Notes: generated by a model not told the origin, from the sequence alone. A DNA stretch of 64,000 nucleotides from Coriaria nepalensis (GCA_027186245.1 CP114482.1:32135209-32199208), one strand, 5' to 3'; numbered from the stretch's first letter, positions 23,330-35,340 are shown. A program made the numbers and translations.

Positions 23330-23660
23330 AACCTGATGCCCACCCAAGTTTTAAATTATGTCAATCAATTAGAGTACTTCAAAAGGATTTTTCTTCATTA
23401 ATCTAGAATAAATTTGGATTTGCCTTTAAAGGTTTTTGGTTGCACAGTGTTTATCCACATACCTAGTAAATTTTAATCTAAACTTATTCCTTAGAGCTAA
23501 AAAGTATGTTTTCATAGAATATGATCCAAACAAAAAATGTAACAAGTGTCATTTTATGTGAATATGAATGTTTCTGACTTTAGAAAATAACCTTTATTTT
23601 AGCAAAAATTTTCTTCATGGGGAGATACAAGATGAAAACAATATTTAGATATTTCCTAAT
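23330..23660 (+). pseudogene. Copia integrase C-terminal fragment
   Basis: The + strand reads INLMPTQVLNYVNQLEYF, LDLPLKVFGCTVFIHIPSK and then degraded segments aligning to the region after the integrase core of copia pol (usual form: INRMPS..L....P.E, KVFGC.VFVH). Several stops. No LTRs were identified beside it. Confidence 0.75.
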
Positions 23661-25151
23661 TCTTAGAGAGTTAATAGCTGCCTTATTTAAAATAAATATT
23701 GAATTAATCAACTCTATAAATTAGGAATATTTGTTTAATAGGTTAGAATAGTTATTCGATTAGTCCCTCTTTTTGTGCTTCATATTTCCTATAAGAAAAC
23801 ATGTAAATTTGATTGATTTATTTATTTTTACTAAAGTGAAAATATTTCATTTTAAAAGATTATTCAAATTATAGATTAGATAAATAATTATAAACATATA
23901 TTTGAAAATAAAGTAAAAAAGAGGGGCAAGCATGTACATACACTTATTAAGATTACATTTCACGAATATCGAGATTTGTTATAAAAAAAAAAGCATAAAA
24001 TGCTTTAAGTTTAGTAATAAAATACTAAAAAAAAATTTGTATGATCCAATAATCATGCCTTATAAAAAACCCGTAAAAATAAAAAAATTAATACGATCCA
24101 AAGAAAGAAAAAATAATAAAAAATAAATAAAATATATATATGGTAACATCACAATCTAAAAACTAAATTCATTAATATGGCAGAGATAAAATAGGATTTA
24201 TAATAAAAAATAAGATAATTTAAATTTTATTATTTAACTTTCTTTAAAATATTCTCGTTCTCTTTATTTTCCTCAACCCTAATACCATAATGACAAAAAT
24301 ATCGAAGGGTAGTTGGCTGGCGATAACCCAACCTTTCCCTTCTCTTTCTTGTGCCGATGGCTTTAGAGCATACTATTGGAAGGTGGATAGCTTTAGGTGA
24401 ACGAAAATCCACAGTAGTTAATCATTTTTATTTTTATTTTTAATTTCAAATCCATATTATTGGAAGACAATCTTTTATGCATTTATTTTCCCTTTTCTTT
24501 TCTGTCAATTATAAAGATTCACATATGATTCTTGATAGCTAGCGCACTTAGGAAAAAGTGAATTTTTTTTTTTTTTCTTTCTTTCCTTTCATGTGAAAGT
24601 TAAAATAAAGTTAATAATCTAAAATTAGATAACATAAAATCTTCTCCTAAAGAATTATTAAAACCAATGATAAAGGATTTTAAGAGACTTGCAAGTTGCA
24701 ACAGTCTATATGATACAATCAAATAGACCAAGATATATATGATCAGAATTTAATTTGAAGAAACTCATAAAACATAAGGATATAAATTAAATTTGAATAA
24801 TAAAGTATAATGGATTAAGTTTTAAAATATTAAAGTATAAAGGATTTTTTGTTTTTTTTTTGCTAATTATAATTAAAATTTGAAGAGATCAGTATAAAAA
24901 ATAAGAGTATTGATAAAGATCCCTAATTAAGTTCTTAACACAACAACAATAGGATCGTGAAACCCTAAATTCGAAACTTCTATGTTCTCTCACGTACAAG
25001 AGAAGTTTAAAATATATAGAAATCATGGACCATTTGTCTTAATTACTTTTAAAAAATCATAGAACGTAACACAAAAAAAAAAAAATTAAAAAAAAATAAT
25101 TTAAAACTATATTAATTATTTTAGCTTCATGAACTTCATCACTCAAATCAA
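23661..25151. other. AT-rich spacer 3' of the defensin-like gene
   Basis: Long A/T-rich sequence with poly-A and poly-T tracts. The minus-strand open frame at 24230-24412 is slightly GC-richer but shows no motif I recognise. The part nearest 25151 should include the 3' UTR of the defensin-like gene. Confidence 0.5.
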
Positions 25152-25664
25152 TTAGCAAACATAAGAGCACTGACACAAGGAAATACTACTAAAAAGGATG
25201 CTCTCACAGTATCCTTCGCCTTGATTGTACCTGCTTGCACATTTAGTATTACAACATTCGTCGTTGCAGTTTTCCGTGCTACAGACACCAAGACCGGCAT
25301 GGCATGTCTTAGAGGGAGTTGGTAGCGGGCACTCATAAAAACAAAAACACGACGGTGTCTTTCCAAAACCAGTACCGCAAGATCCCACAGAGATGGGATT
25401 CTGGGCACCATGCAACGCTTTACACCTTGTGTCGCAATCTTGGCCGCATGTGCCTAAATTGGAGGTGCAAGTGTCTGCTTTTACTGCGGATATCAGTTCT
25501 GTTGCTCCTGCATAACCAAAATTTCAAAATAAAAAAAAAAGTTGGTAAAACGAAAATAGAGCAAGTAACTCAAGTATGAAAAGAGGCAAAAAGGATAAAG
25601 AAAAGATACCTAGTGCAAGTACGAGGAGAGCGACAAGGAAACAGGTTGGGACAAGCTTAAGCAT
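25152..25664 (-). CDS. Secreted defensin-like protein with two Cys-rich domains
   Basis: Two exons on the minus strand: 25664-25610 and 25507-25152, joined by a GT-AG intron of 102 bp (25609-25508). Total 411 nt, 136 aa. Exon 1 encodes most of a hydrophobic signal peptide (MLKLVPTCFLVALLVLALG); the intron near the signal peptide end is the classic layout of plant defensin-like (DEFL/LCR) genes. The mature part carries two related cysteine domains. The first is C-x6-C-x3-C-x3-C ... C-x9-C-x-C-x3-C (8 Cys). The second is C-x6-C-x4-C-x3-CC-x3-C-x10-C-x10-C-x-C-x3-C (10 Cys). Both start with LG(T/V)C-like segments and end CxC-x3-C, as in two-domain DEFL proteins. The likely role is an apoplastic peptide in defence or reproductive signalling; the precise role is unknown. 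The frame is intact. Confidence 0.88.
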
Positions 25665-25743
25665 TTTTGTGTGAAAAGGATGAGCTTCCAATATTTTCAG
25701 AAGGTTATGAGTAATGTTCGCTTGGTCTTATGAATTGTAAAGC

Positions 25744-25751
25744 TATAAATA
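25744..25751 (-). promoter_or_regulatory. Possible TATA box of the defensin-like gene
   Basis: The minus strand reads tatttata about 80 bp before the start codon. The sequence is near-palindromic, so the strand call rests on position only. Confidence 0.4.
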
Positions 25752-25910
25752 CGAGTAGGGTTTCTACAGATATGGTAAGTAGAACCTAATTCATGTAAAC
25801 ATGGAAACTAGATCAGTCAAATCTAGGATGTTTTTTTTTGTTTTTTTTTTTTGTAGAAGATTTTTATATAGAGAATCCATTTCAATCTAATTAACCAAAA
25901 ATCAAAAATT

Positions 25911-26004
25911 AGTAAAAGGAATATAATAGTAATAAAATAGGATAATTTTCAAAAACTAGTAAAAGGAATATAATAGTAATAAAATAGGATGATTTTATTA
26001 TTTA
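25911..26004. repeat. 47-bp tandem duplication
   Basis: agtaaaaggaatataatag recurs at 25911 and 25958, followed in both copies by taataaaatagga. The two copies are nearly identical. Confidence 0.8.
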
Positions 26005-27799
26005 CACAATAAATATGGTGGGGTTGGGGTTTCCTACCTTAGCGGAGTCGTGGTAGGATCTAATACAGTCAATCCGGACCGTCGATTTAAGTAAATTCCA
26101 ATCTGAACCATTGCTTAAAAAAAAAAAAAAGTTGAAACTCTGTAAGACTTACAAAAATTCCTCTTAACTATTTTTAATACTATTTTCATTCTTTCTTCCC
26201 CAAATCCCCACCTCCATCATCAAGACTTACAGCTTTAATCCCATACACTATTCTTTCGATCGTGTTTCTCTTTTTGTTCATCAGAAAAAGAAAAAAAAAA
26301 CATATAAGAAGAATCATCAACAACATTCCAATCCTCGACAAAGAGAACGATGATTCAACGGAACTTGATCAAGTCGTCCACCCAGACGTTCCTCTTTGGT
26401 AGATGAAGATCCTTTTATCTTCAAGATCTTATATTGTGGTAGATGAAGATGCTTTTATCTTCTGCTCTCATTGGATTGTTTAAAGAGAAAACATAGAGTC
26501 GAGTAGAGTAGAGTAGAGGATTTATGTCTTCTGGGTTTTATGAATCCAACAGAACTCTGAAGCAGCTCCGCCTTCTTCTTAATTTGTCTTCTTCTACATC
26601 TTTATAACACCTCAAATCTTTTCTATCCATTTCTTTCCCTATCTCACTCTCAGTCAAAAACAGTGTTCCTCTTCATTGTCCATGTTGTTAAGGTCGAAAT
26701 GGTATGTGGGTTTTTCTTATTCCGGTGCTTCAGCCAAGAGACCCTCTAAGAGAACCTGTTTTTTAATAATAAAAAAATAGCCCACCAAAATTTTTACTGA
26801 CATAGTAGCCCTCTTCTTTATTATTAATTCTAAAATAAGTACAAAAACCTAAACTTACTAAAATGATCTTCATCCCCTTCCCCGTAAAATTATGAAAATG
26901 CCCTCGGCCCCTTTTCCTTGCCAAAATACAAAAATACCATCATCACCCTCCCCTCCCTCACGCAAGCAAAATCAACAGTAGCTTAAAAAAACAGAGAAAT
27001 TTGAAAAAAAAAAAAAAAGGAAAAATCAATTATTCTAATTCTTTCTTCGATATTCATTTTTCTAATTTTTTTGTTTATTTGCAAGTTTTGTAATCATAAC
27101 TCGAGAACTTTGAGTTCTAAAAAATATGGAAATCTTGTTTTTAAATTTGTATGCAATTTTTAATACTCAATTACTCTCTAATTCGAGAGATGTAAACTCT
27201 TAAACAATCGAGTATTATTAAAACTTTTGAACCATTATTTGTTAATATTTAATTCATTTCATTTCTTTCATCTTTATAATTTCCTTTTTTTCCCTCTATA
27301 AAAATGAAAACCTATTTTTTATAATGATATACTTTTATAGTGAATGAAATGAGAATGTGACTCAATGAGAAAAAAAATTTGTAGTATAAGCATTGAAATA
27401 ATATGGAGGGATCAATTCTTATCTTATCTACTTTAATAAATATGTCTAACCATCCAAAATGAAAGCATTTCCAAAAAAGAGAAGTTATAACATTTTCTCA
27501 ACAAAACTAAAACAATAATGTGGTAGCATCTTAAACAATGTCCCTTTTATATAACAAAAGTGATAAGACAAAATCTAAGTGAAAAAGTCTATGGCTAAAG
27601 TTGCAACTTATTGCTCCATTTTTCACACGTCGAACAATCATTTTTCTTCTTCTTCAAGTTTTCATTTTACTTCTTCTTAAGTTTCGTAATAAAATATGAG
27701 TTCCTTTTATTTGGTAGCTAATATTAATTAAAATCTTGCTTAAGAGAAGTTTTAGCTTGAAACATATTTGAAGGCTCTTCTTGATTCTTCTTCATAAGA
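26005..27799. other. Non-coding stretch with UTR-like segment
   Basis: Between about 26160 and 26760 the sequence is rich in pyrimidine runs and short AG-rich blocks like a plant 5' UTR, but no sustained open frame follows on either strand. A 25-bp direct repeat (ggtagatgaagat-c/g-cttttatcttc) occurs at 26398 and 26438. The rest is AT-rich spacer. Confidence 0.45.
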
Positions 27800-28612
27800 T
27801 AGGCCATAAAAGTCATGTAATTTCACTTCATGTGGCCGGCCTCGACATAATTGAAACACTTTCTATCTTTGCTTTTGGTGCTCTTACCCATGACCTTCTT
27901 TGCCTTGAGATATACACCATTGGTTCATTTATCAAACTTGCCTTTGCCCTTTTTGCCTTGGAGACTTCCCATGAGCAACACGTTCTTATCATTAGATTGC
28001 ATAGATCATTTGAATATTTGTAGCATTTTGAACAATTCGTGAAGAGTAGATGTTAACCTATTCATGTGGTAGTTCAAAATAAACAACCGAAGGGATTCTA
28101 GAAGTGATTGAATAATTAAATCATTCGATAGCTCATAGTCTATCCTAAAACCTAGACTTTCTAGTTTCTCTATGAGTCCAATCATCTTAAGGATGAGATC
28201 CTCAACGAGAGTTCCCCCGGTCATCTTCATACGAAAGAGCTCATTCGAGGTGTCAGACATTTTTGTACGACTATCTTCACCCCAGATCGCATCTAGATTG
28301 TTGATAATCTCGATGGCATGCATCTTTTCATAATTGCCTTTGAAGTCCATTCAACATAGACACAAGTATGATGCATTGTGCCTCATCATCTTGGACCAAC
28401 CATTTGTCTCAAGCAGTTTTTTCCTTGACACTAGCTCTCTCTTTGGGAGTTGTCATGAACTTTTGGGTAATAATTTCATAAAGTTTTTCATGTTTGAAAA
28501 CTATTCTCAATTGTCTATGCCAAACTTTATAGTTAACTCCAACTAACTTATTTTGTTCCAAGATTGAACACAATTTAGCTATTTGTCTTGACTGCTTTAA
28601 AAAAATGCACAA
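27800..28612 (-). pseudogene. Copia gag remnant
   Basis: Minus-strand frames show VNYKVWHRQLRIVF, then EIINNLDAIWGEDSR, GGTLVEDLILKMIGLIEKLE, SNDLIIQSLLESLRLFILNY and TSTLHELFKMLQ. A degenerate zinc knuckle (KCFNYVEAGHMK) lies near 27830-27870. This is the plant copia gag pattern in which S/NDLI..SLP..F..F..NY precedes a CCHC knuckle. Frame changes and stops are present, and no intact pol follows. Confidence 0.8.
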
Positions 28613-28989
28613 CAGAAAAACATAAGTAACTTAGTAAATTACATCAACAACTAAAATTAAGAGTCTATTTAAATTTTATCAATCATGTCAATTATGCATG
28701 TTTATTCTTAACACCTTCACTTTTGATATTGCCTTAATATTTTAAAGTTATCTATATAAAGTTATCAAATTTCTAAAGATTAAATAACTTTTAACTTAGA
28801 CGCGACCTTAAAACTTTAAGGATGTCCATAAAGTTATTAGTCTCTTAAAGTTTGAACTCTTTCAAAACACAAGATTAATTCATGGTTGTTGGAAAAATTT
28901 CCTCTTAACATTAGAACTCTTTCTAATTTAAGGAAATGAAATATTAGAAAAATAATTTAATTTGAAGAAATCTTTCATCAAATATAAAT
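28613..28989. other. AT-rich spacer
   Basis: Between the copia gag remnant and the next solo LTR. No domain or repeat pair is recognised. Confidence 0.5.
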
Positions 28990-30590
28990 TTGTTAGAATG
29001 CATTAATTATAGTCCAATTCCGAGCTTTCCAAAGTATTTCAATTTTCATTGTTACATTTAAATTTTCAAGTTGAAAACCTCCCATGAATTGGGCCAAATA
29101 ATTAATTGACTTGAATTTTAATAATTTAAAACTCTTGTAACACATTAATTTCATGTCAATCAATATCTAAGTATTCATTCCAAAACTTTAAAATTCCAAA
29201 AAGATTTCGGACATTTCGGGTTTGCGGAATTTAATGTCCCCTTTTTATTTAATGGCCCAATTAAAGGCCAACTCAACATGTTAAACATATTGGGCACAAT
29301 TGAAGCCCATTCCATCAATAGAAAATTACCCATAAAATTTTTAGGAAAGGGGACACATTAACTTCCAAAAGATGACCTTGACAATGCCTCAACACTGTTG
29401 ACCACGAGCAGTGGAAAGTAAACTAATTAATGATTTAACTCTTAAAACAAGTTTGTAATGAATGAGTCACAATTTCTCTAATTTAGAATCCAATTGAGAT
29501 CTAATAAACCTTTACGTGTGTGAACGTATATGTTCTACATTATGCTGGTAGGTGGACCCCACACCATATTGTGGGTTTTATCCATTTTTTTGAATGAATT
29601 ATTTGGACATTGAAAACACTTTCAAGCCAAGTAATTAATATGGTCAATTAACTCAAAACCACCAGACTCACCTTGGTTTCTAACAAGGTATACGAGCTAC
29701 CCGTGGAATGAGAAGTATGAGGAACCCCAATAAGAACCATAGATGACTATTACCGTACTAGATTGATCCTTCTATCTACTCATGGTTCTAGAAAATCTCA
29801 GGGAATAGTTTCACTGTTAAACTCTAGTAGATGCTCTTTATGAATATCATAAACTCTTATGCAACTAGACAATGAATTTATAGAAAAATCTCTTCATACC
29901 TACTTTGCGCAAAGAGTTTCTTTATTGCATAAGTTATATGATTCAAAGAACCACATCTTTTAATATAAAGGTGATTAATCCCATCTTATCACCCTACAGA
30001 CTGCATATACTCGAGCACATGTCCAATGGTTTACCCTTTTAGTGGCTTTTGGCTAAAACCACGTGGGGCAATATATTATATGTCGGTGATGTGATTACCT
30101 CAGGTCTAAGTATCACAAGTACTATAGTCACCAATAAAACTAATTAATAATTAATATAATTATAAATGCGATATAGTCAAGTGATCACGTTCAATGATTA
30201 AGTATCTAATAATCACAAACATGCCTATCTCAGTATCTACCAATATCGATGATTATGAGAACATCAGTCTTGTTACGAAGATGATAGTGCATGTAATAGT
30301 CTCTTCTTATTTTCATTATCATATCATGACAATCCTATGACTATTAACTATTTTCATATTAGACTTAAGCCAAATTGAATCTCACCGAGCATGATCTCCA
30401 TCATGTTTTAAATTGCATGTCTATGATCTAGGAATTGGTCAAGTATGCAAGCAATTTGCTTTTTCCAACCTAATAACAACATGACAAATTATGATATACT
30501 TTAATTAAATGATATGCATTTATATTGATGATTTACACAATTCAAAATTGATTCTTATAAGTATATAACTTGATTGGTTTGATGGACATA
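28990..30590 (-). mobile_element. Long solo LTR, non-coding
   Basis: Non-coding block that starts tgttagaatgc and ends near tggtttgatggacatatta, resembling the reversed start of the LTR at 36651. It shares with the LTRs at 17860-19918 and 36644-38676 the motif ttctacattatg.(t/c)ggtagg (29531-29552) and the order of blocks such as gatcacgttcaatgatta and gatctccatcatg. Outer boundaries are approximate, and I could not find a target duplication. Confidence 0.6.
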
Positions 30591-30600
30591 TTATTTTTAG

Positions 30601-30885
30601 AATGTGGATGCCAAAAAGGCTGAGGTGGATGCTAAAATAGCTATTCAAGAAGCCCTAAGGTCTGAGTAAGAGAAGGCTAAATTACTTAAGGAAGAGCTCT
30701 AGAGGTTTAAGGATGAGGCGCCCGTGTTGAAGCAAAAGAATGTTGAGGAGTTTAAAGACTCCTATGAGTATAAGTTATCCAGTTATGATGCAAAGATAGA
30801 GGGTTTCACAATTACCTGTGTTATGGTTGTAGAGGCAACACCTGACCTCAACCTTGATAAGATAAAGTTCCACTTTCAAAGATAA
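30601..30885 (+). pseudogene. Coiled-coil ORF remnant of retroelement type
   Basis: The + frame reads NVDAKKAEVDAKIAIQEA, two stops in what would be a continuous helix, then EFKDSYEYKLSSYDAKIEGF and EATPDLNLDKI. The charged heptad-like helix followed by EFK.S.E....YDA...GF resembles the coiled-coil proteins annotated as gag-like or extra ORFs of plant gypsy elements. It lies on the strand opposite to the nearby gypsy integrase (32080-32990). Its function is not known to me. Confidence 0.5.
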
Positions 30886-31499
30886 GAAACATGTTATAGA
30901 TTGTTGTTGAAGCTATTGAGGGAGGAGATGGTGAAGTGACTAATATGAACCTCATTGATCAACTTGATCAGGCTACCAATATTTAGATGAGTTTTTCCAA
31001 TCCTATTGAGAAGACCTTGGAGGATGAGAAAGAGATGTACACTAGAGGGATAAGATGGAAACTGATATGTATGAGGCTTTGACTCTTTATTTTAACTACT
31101 GCTTAGAAACATTATGTTTGATACTATGATAGTTTTGTGTTTGTAATACCCTAATAGTACTTTTTTCTTTTTTCTTCTTGTTTTTTATTTTATGATGATT
31201 AAAATAGTATAATGTATTTTGCTTTCTACTATTCTTAGGTGCTTTTCACTCTTTTCCTTTTATGAGTCTCCCCTTTGATCATTCCTTTTGAGGGTGATCA
31301 AAAAAATTTATCAGCGTCTCATACTAACCCTCTTAATCTTAATCCCTCTATCATGCATTTTTTTACTTTACTTATAATCTAGATTCCTTGCCGAGCATGT
31401 GAAGACATAAGTTATTTAAACCTTAACCACAGGCAATCCAATCTTGATTATTGTGATCAATGTACTAGATGATTAACCTTTACCATACTGCTAAATTGA
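30886..31499. other. Spacer between coiled-coil remnant and tandem array
   Basis: No open frame of note. Probably the non-coding 3' region of the same decayed gypsy element. Confidence 0.4.
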
Positions 31500-31970
31500 T
31501 AACTTAAGGGTTAATCAAGTAGCCATAAGACTTAGTGGATTATATCAAGGTGTGGTAAGATGATCTAGGTAGCTTTACCTCTCCCCCCCTCTCCTCCCCG
31601 CTGCTAATATGGTGACTCATGGATTATCTAGATGATTAAAGACCTAGCGAGTCCAAGAGAGGGTGTGCTAAGGTGATCTTAGTCAGCTCAGCCCCTTGTT
31701 GATCTAGTGGCTCATGGGACACTTAGATGATTAAGAGGCTAAACGAGTCATTGAAATTGAAAACTTTGCTAAGGTTCCCTTAGACAGCTCATCCCTTTTC
31801 TAATATGGTGACCTATGAGTCACCTAAATGGTTACAGAACTTAAGGAGTCATTGATATTAAAGGCTGTGTTGAGGTGCTCTTGGGCAACTAAGCCTCTTG
31901 TTGATCTAATGACTCATGGTTTAACTAGATGATTAAAGGACTCAAGGAGTCATTGAACATGCCATATTGA
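31500..31970. repeat. Diverged ~100-bp tandem array
   Basis: The landmark ggtgactcatgg (and variants) recurs at about 31611, 31706, 31807 and 31909, a spacing of 95-102 bp. Each unit also carries gatgattaa(a/g), (a)gcgagtc/aggagtcattga and gctaaggt(g/t)(a/c). About four and a half units are visible, substantially diverged. Confidence 0.7.
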
Positions 31971-32079
31971 GGAAAAATATGGCTGAAGAACTTTATTTCA
32001 TTAACCGAGGCATAATAGTGCTATTTAGGAAATTCAGAACTGCACTACGGAAAGCAAAAACATAGCCTAAATGAAACAT

Positions 32080-32990
32080 AATGTAATAAAGATGTTGAAG
32101 TCTTTAAGTTTGTCTAATTAGATGCCTTAGAGTAGATCCTCAGATGCTCAACATTCCAAGGATAAGTCAATGTCTTTCCTACCCCAATTCTTAAGTTTGT
32201 ATGTCATTGGCTTGACATCTCTAATGCCCTTGTAAGGTCCTTCTCAGCACTTCCCCAGAGGTCCTTTGCGATGTGTAAGTAAAAATTTCCTTAGGACCAA
32301 GTCGTTTACCTTAATAAGCCTCTGACGAACTTTTTTATCATAGTAATGCTCAACCCCTTTCTTCAAAGCCTCCTTTTTCATTTTAGCTTCCTCCCTATTT
32401 TCTTGAAGAAGTTCTAGTGCCTCCGCAAAAGTCTGAGAATTTTCTTCTTCATTGAACATTTTCATTTTGTAAGATGGTAAGGAGACCTTAGTGGGAACCA
32501 TACCCTCTACTTTGTAAATCAAGCTGAATGGGGTCGCACTGGTGGCAAACTAAAGGAGTATTATGAATTTCCCATAGTACATAAGGGTGTTCATCCTCCA
32601 AACTTTCCTTGTGCTCTTCAAACCTCTTCCTTAATAGTTTATTGATCACCATTTTGGCAGCTTCTACCTGCCCAATTACCCGAGGATGAGATGGGGATGA
32701 GGTAAGATGATATTCAACTTAGCATAAAAGTTCTGAAACTTTGTTTTGTCAAACTGCCTTCCATTGTTAGTAATCAGTATCTCATAGATCCCTAATCTAC
32801 ATATGAGCTGCTTCCAAATGAACTTGGTGGAAGCAACTTCTTCGATTAAGGTTAGTGGCTTTGCCTTTACCCATTTGGTAAACTAGTCAATCGCCACTAT
32901 TGCATACTTCTTATGTCCTAGAATCTAGGTTAGGGGACCAATGAGATCATCCCTCATTTGGAAAATGGCCATAGATAGATGTGGTGATGC
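32080..32990 (-). pseudogene. Ty3/gypsy (Tat-like) integrase core and C-terminus
   Basis: The minus strand reads AIVAIDWFTKWVKAKPLTLI, ICRLGIYEILITNNGRQFD (an Asn replaces the Asp of the usual SDNG), then a region with stops, VPTKVSLPSYKMKMF, LLQENREEAKMKKEALKKGV, YYDKKVRQR and VNDLVLRK, ending KGPLGKC. This is the DDE core and C-terminal region typical of plant Athila/Tat gypsy elements. RNase H and the rest of pol are separated from it by element B and an LTR fragment. Confidence 0.85.
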
Positions 32991-33202
32991 CAAAATTATA
33001 ATTTTGACATATGGTGAATGACAAGGAAAAAACATAAAAGAAATCAATTAAAGTAGCAAAAAAAAAGGAATCTAATAGGCCTGATTAGCCACATACCATC
33101 CAGTTGGCCAAAAACAGCCAACTTGCCGCCCGCCTAAACACGATCGACCAGTAATGGCCGACTGACCACCTATTGGCCGCATATCCTTGATAATGATCTA
33201 AA

Positions 33203-33450
33203 AGTATAATGCCTGTTAAGGTAATCGGGTTTGACCCAATAAGGTCATTTACTAATGTGAATCAGTCTAAATATGTATAAGCTATGAACTAAAACTACAT
33301 ATTTTTTTTTATTTAAACGAGCATTTAGTCTATCATGTTAATAATCATTATGTTAGAAATGACATTGTATGCATATTATTTATACATCATACCTGTTCAA
33401 TTTTCATATCTTAGATATGCACTTAGAGTAGTGAAAGCAATAATGACAAT
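33203..33450 (+). repeat. Truncated LTR of the long solo-LTR family
   Basis: From gtataatgcctgttaagg to about 33450 it matches the first ~250 bp of the LTR starting at 36644 (gtataatgcccgttaagc, then tttagtctatcat, attatgtt, attgtatgcatattattt). It then diverges, so it is 3'-truncated or rearranged. Confidence 0.7.
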
Positions 33451-34219
33451 CCAGAAAGAATTATATATTATTTTCGTTCAAATTCGGCGAATGTGCGGTG
33501 TTCGGGAAGTTAATTGATCTATCATCGAAAGTAATGTATTATGCGAGCGTGCTAGAAGTAAAGATACTTTGAAAGAATGATAATTTAAAATGTGATAATA
33601 TAAATTACGAGTAAATTAAAGATGATAAAATAAAGTGCAATGAATTAAAAGCAATGTAAAGTAAAGTGCTTAAATTAAATGTGCATTAAATTAAATACAT
33701 AAAATAAATAAGACACCATATTAAAATAACGACATGTACCATAACATAAATGGATCTGACTTGATTACAGAGCAAAAAAGCAGTATAGAATGCTTAACAA
33801 GTTATATGGGATTGAAGGACTACTTTAAGACTTTTTCCATGTCATTCGATACTTGCTAAAATGATAATTTTGGAATCAATAATTGAAGGATAAATGATAT
33901 AGTGGCTTTATACATTCGGCCCTCTCCTCTTTTATTCGGCTAATCCTAACAGTTATGGCTGAAGTTGCTTCACAAGATTGTTCGATCAGCCTCCCAGATG
34001 AGCTATAGGCATTGAGGAGGCAGATTAGGTTGATGAGGAGACATAGGTTATTCAATCTTTCTCATTTTATAGGGATTAACATCTTTTCCACTTTTATTGC
34101 TTCAATAGATTTTGTATGACTTAGCTTTTCTAGATCGCTCGAGAAGCCGATCCTTGATTATTATTTTTCCTTTTTTGTTGTTTGGTGGGCCTAATGGTTG
34201 ATCTGTTGGTGGATTAGAA
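33451..34219. other. AT-rich DNA leading into gypsy element B
   Basis: 33451-33880 is AT-rich with no domain. From about 33890 the composition (cggcc, ggctg) resembles gypsy element B, but no domain is readable. Confidence 0.4.
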
Positions 34220-35340
34220 ACCTTATGAAATCTCATGGTAGAACATCAAAAGTACCTTTTAGCAGATTCATCTTCAAGTTATGAAGACGTATCTGGTCCA
34301 ATATCTTCTTTAGATCAGCCAAATGACGGTTGCCTTAACAAACCTTACTAATACGTCATCGCTCTATTGATATGTCGCTCCAGCATTCTTCAATCTAAAG
34401 CATATAACTACCCATTTGAATACTCCTATTGCGTAGGGGCATTAAAATGCAGTCTTATGGACATCTTCTTTAGCTATGAAGATCTAATTATACCCAAAGT
34501 TCCCATCTATGAATGACAGGATTTCATGTCTGAATGCCCCATTAACTACTAAATCGGCCACTAATATCGGATATTCATCCTTGAGGATTGCCAATTTTAA
34601 GTTTCGGAAATCTATGCATATCCTTAGTTTGTTGTTCTTTTTATGACGTACAATTTTGAACATCCCCTCGGAGCACCTTGAAGTTCAGATGAAGTCAGAG
34701 TTATGCAGCTGCTCCACTTCCTCCTTGACTTTTAAGGTTACCTAGGTAGACATTCACTGAGGTGGCTGTTGGACAGGTCTATATCTGATTTTGATCGGTA
34801 ATCGATGCTTAACTAATGACCAATCAACCCCAAGTATCTCTAGGTAATTCCAAGCAAAACAATAAGAGTAAGCTGGTGATAATATTATTATTTCACCTTG
34901 CAGTTCTATAGACATAATTCTACTAATATAGATTGGTCGAGGATTCTCGGCTGATTCTAGATTTACTTTTATTCAGCCACTAAAGTATTCCTCCATTTTT
35001 CAGGTCGAATATTTCCTTTCAATAGCTGCTATGACAAGTGTTGATTATGGCTGTTGGTCATGGCCTATCATGGCATCTCTTCGATTCATGGTTAGGCTAA
35101 ATTTGGCCGAAACGGCCAGAGTGTTAGTGCTTGGTTGGTTAAATTCTAGTTGGCTGAATCAGACATTGGCTCTGATCTTGAGATGATGCCAACTGCTTTT
35201 CCATTCAACTTCACCACTTTGATGGGGCCAACATTCTCATCATAGAAAGCAGCTTCTACTATGTGTGCAAGTGGCTACAAGGGGTATTGCTTCGACCTTG
35301 ACTATCTCGACCTTATCCCTATTCCTCAGTCCATCCCGAC
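34220..35340 (-). pseudogene. Ty3/gypsy element B: protease-like spacer and RT
   Basis: The minus strand reads LRNRDKVEIVKVEAIP (about 35330), shared with element A. An RT follows: LRICIDFRNLKLAIL, KDEYPILVADLVVNGA, HEILSFIDGNFGYN, IFIAKEDVHKTAF, and FRLKNAGATYQ (about 34780-34370). Stops and frame changes break it. It is more complete in the RT fingers and palm than element A and clearly of the same subfamily and orientation. Confidence 0.83.

Noticed and set aside
24230..24412. Minus-strand 60-codon open frame as a gene
   Set aside because: No recognisable motif, no splice partner, AT-rich context; insufficient support.
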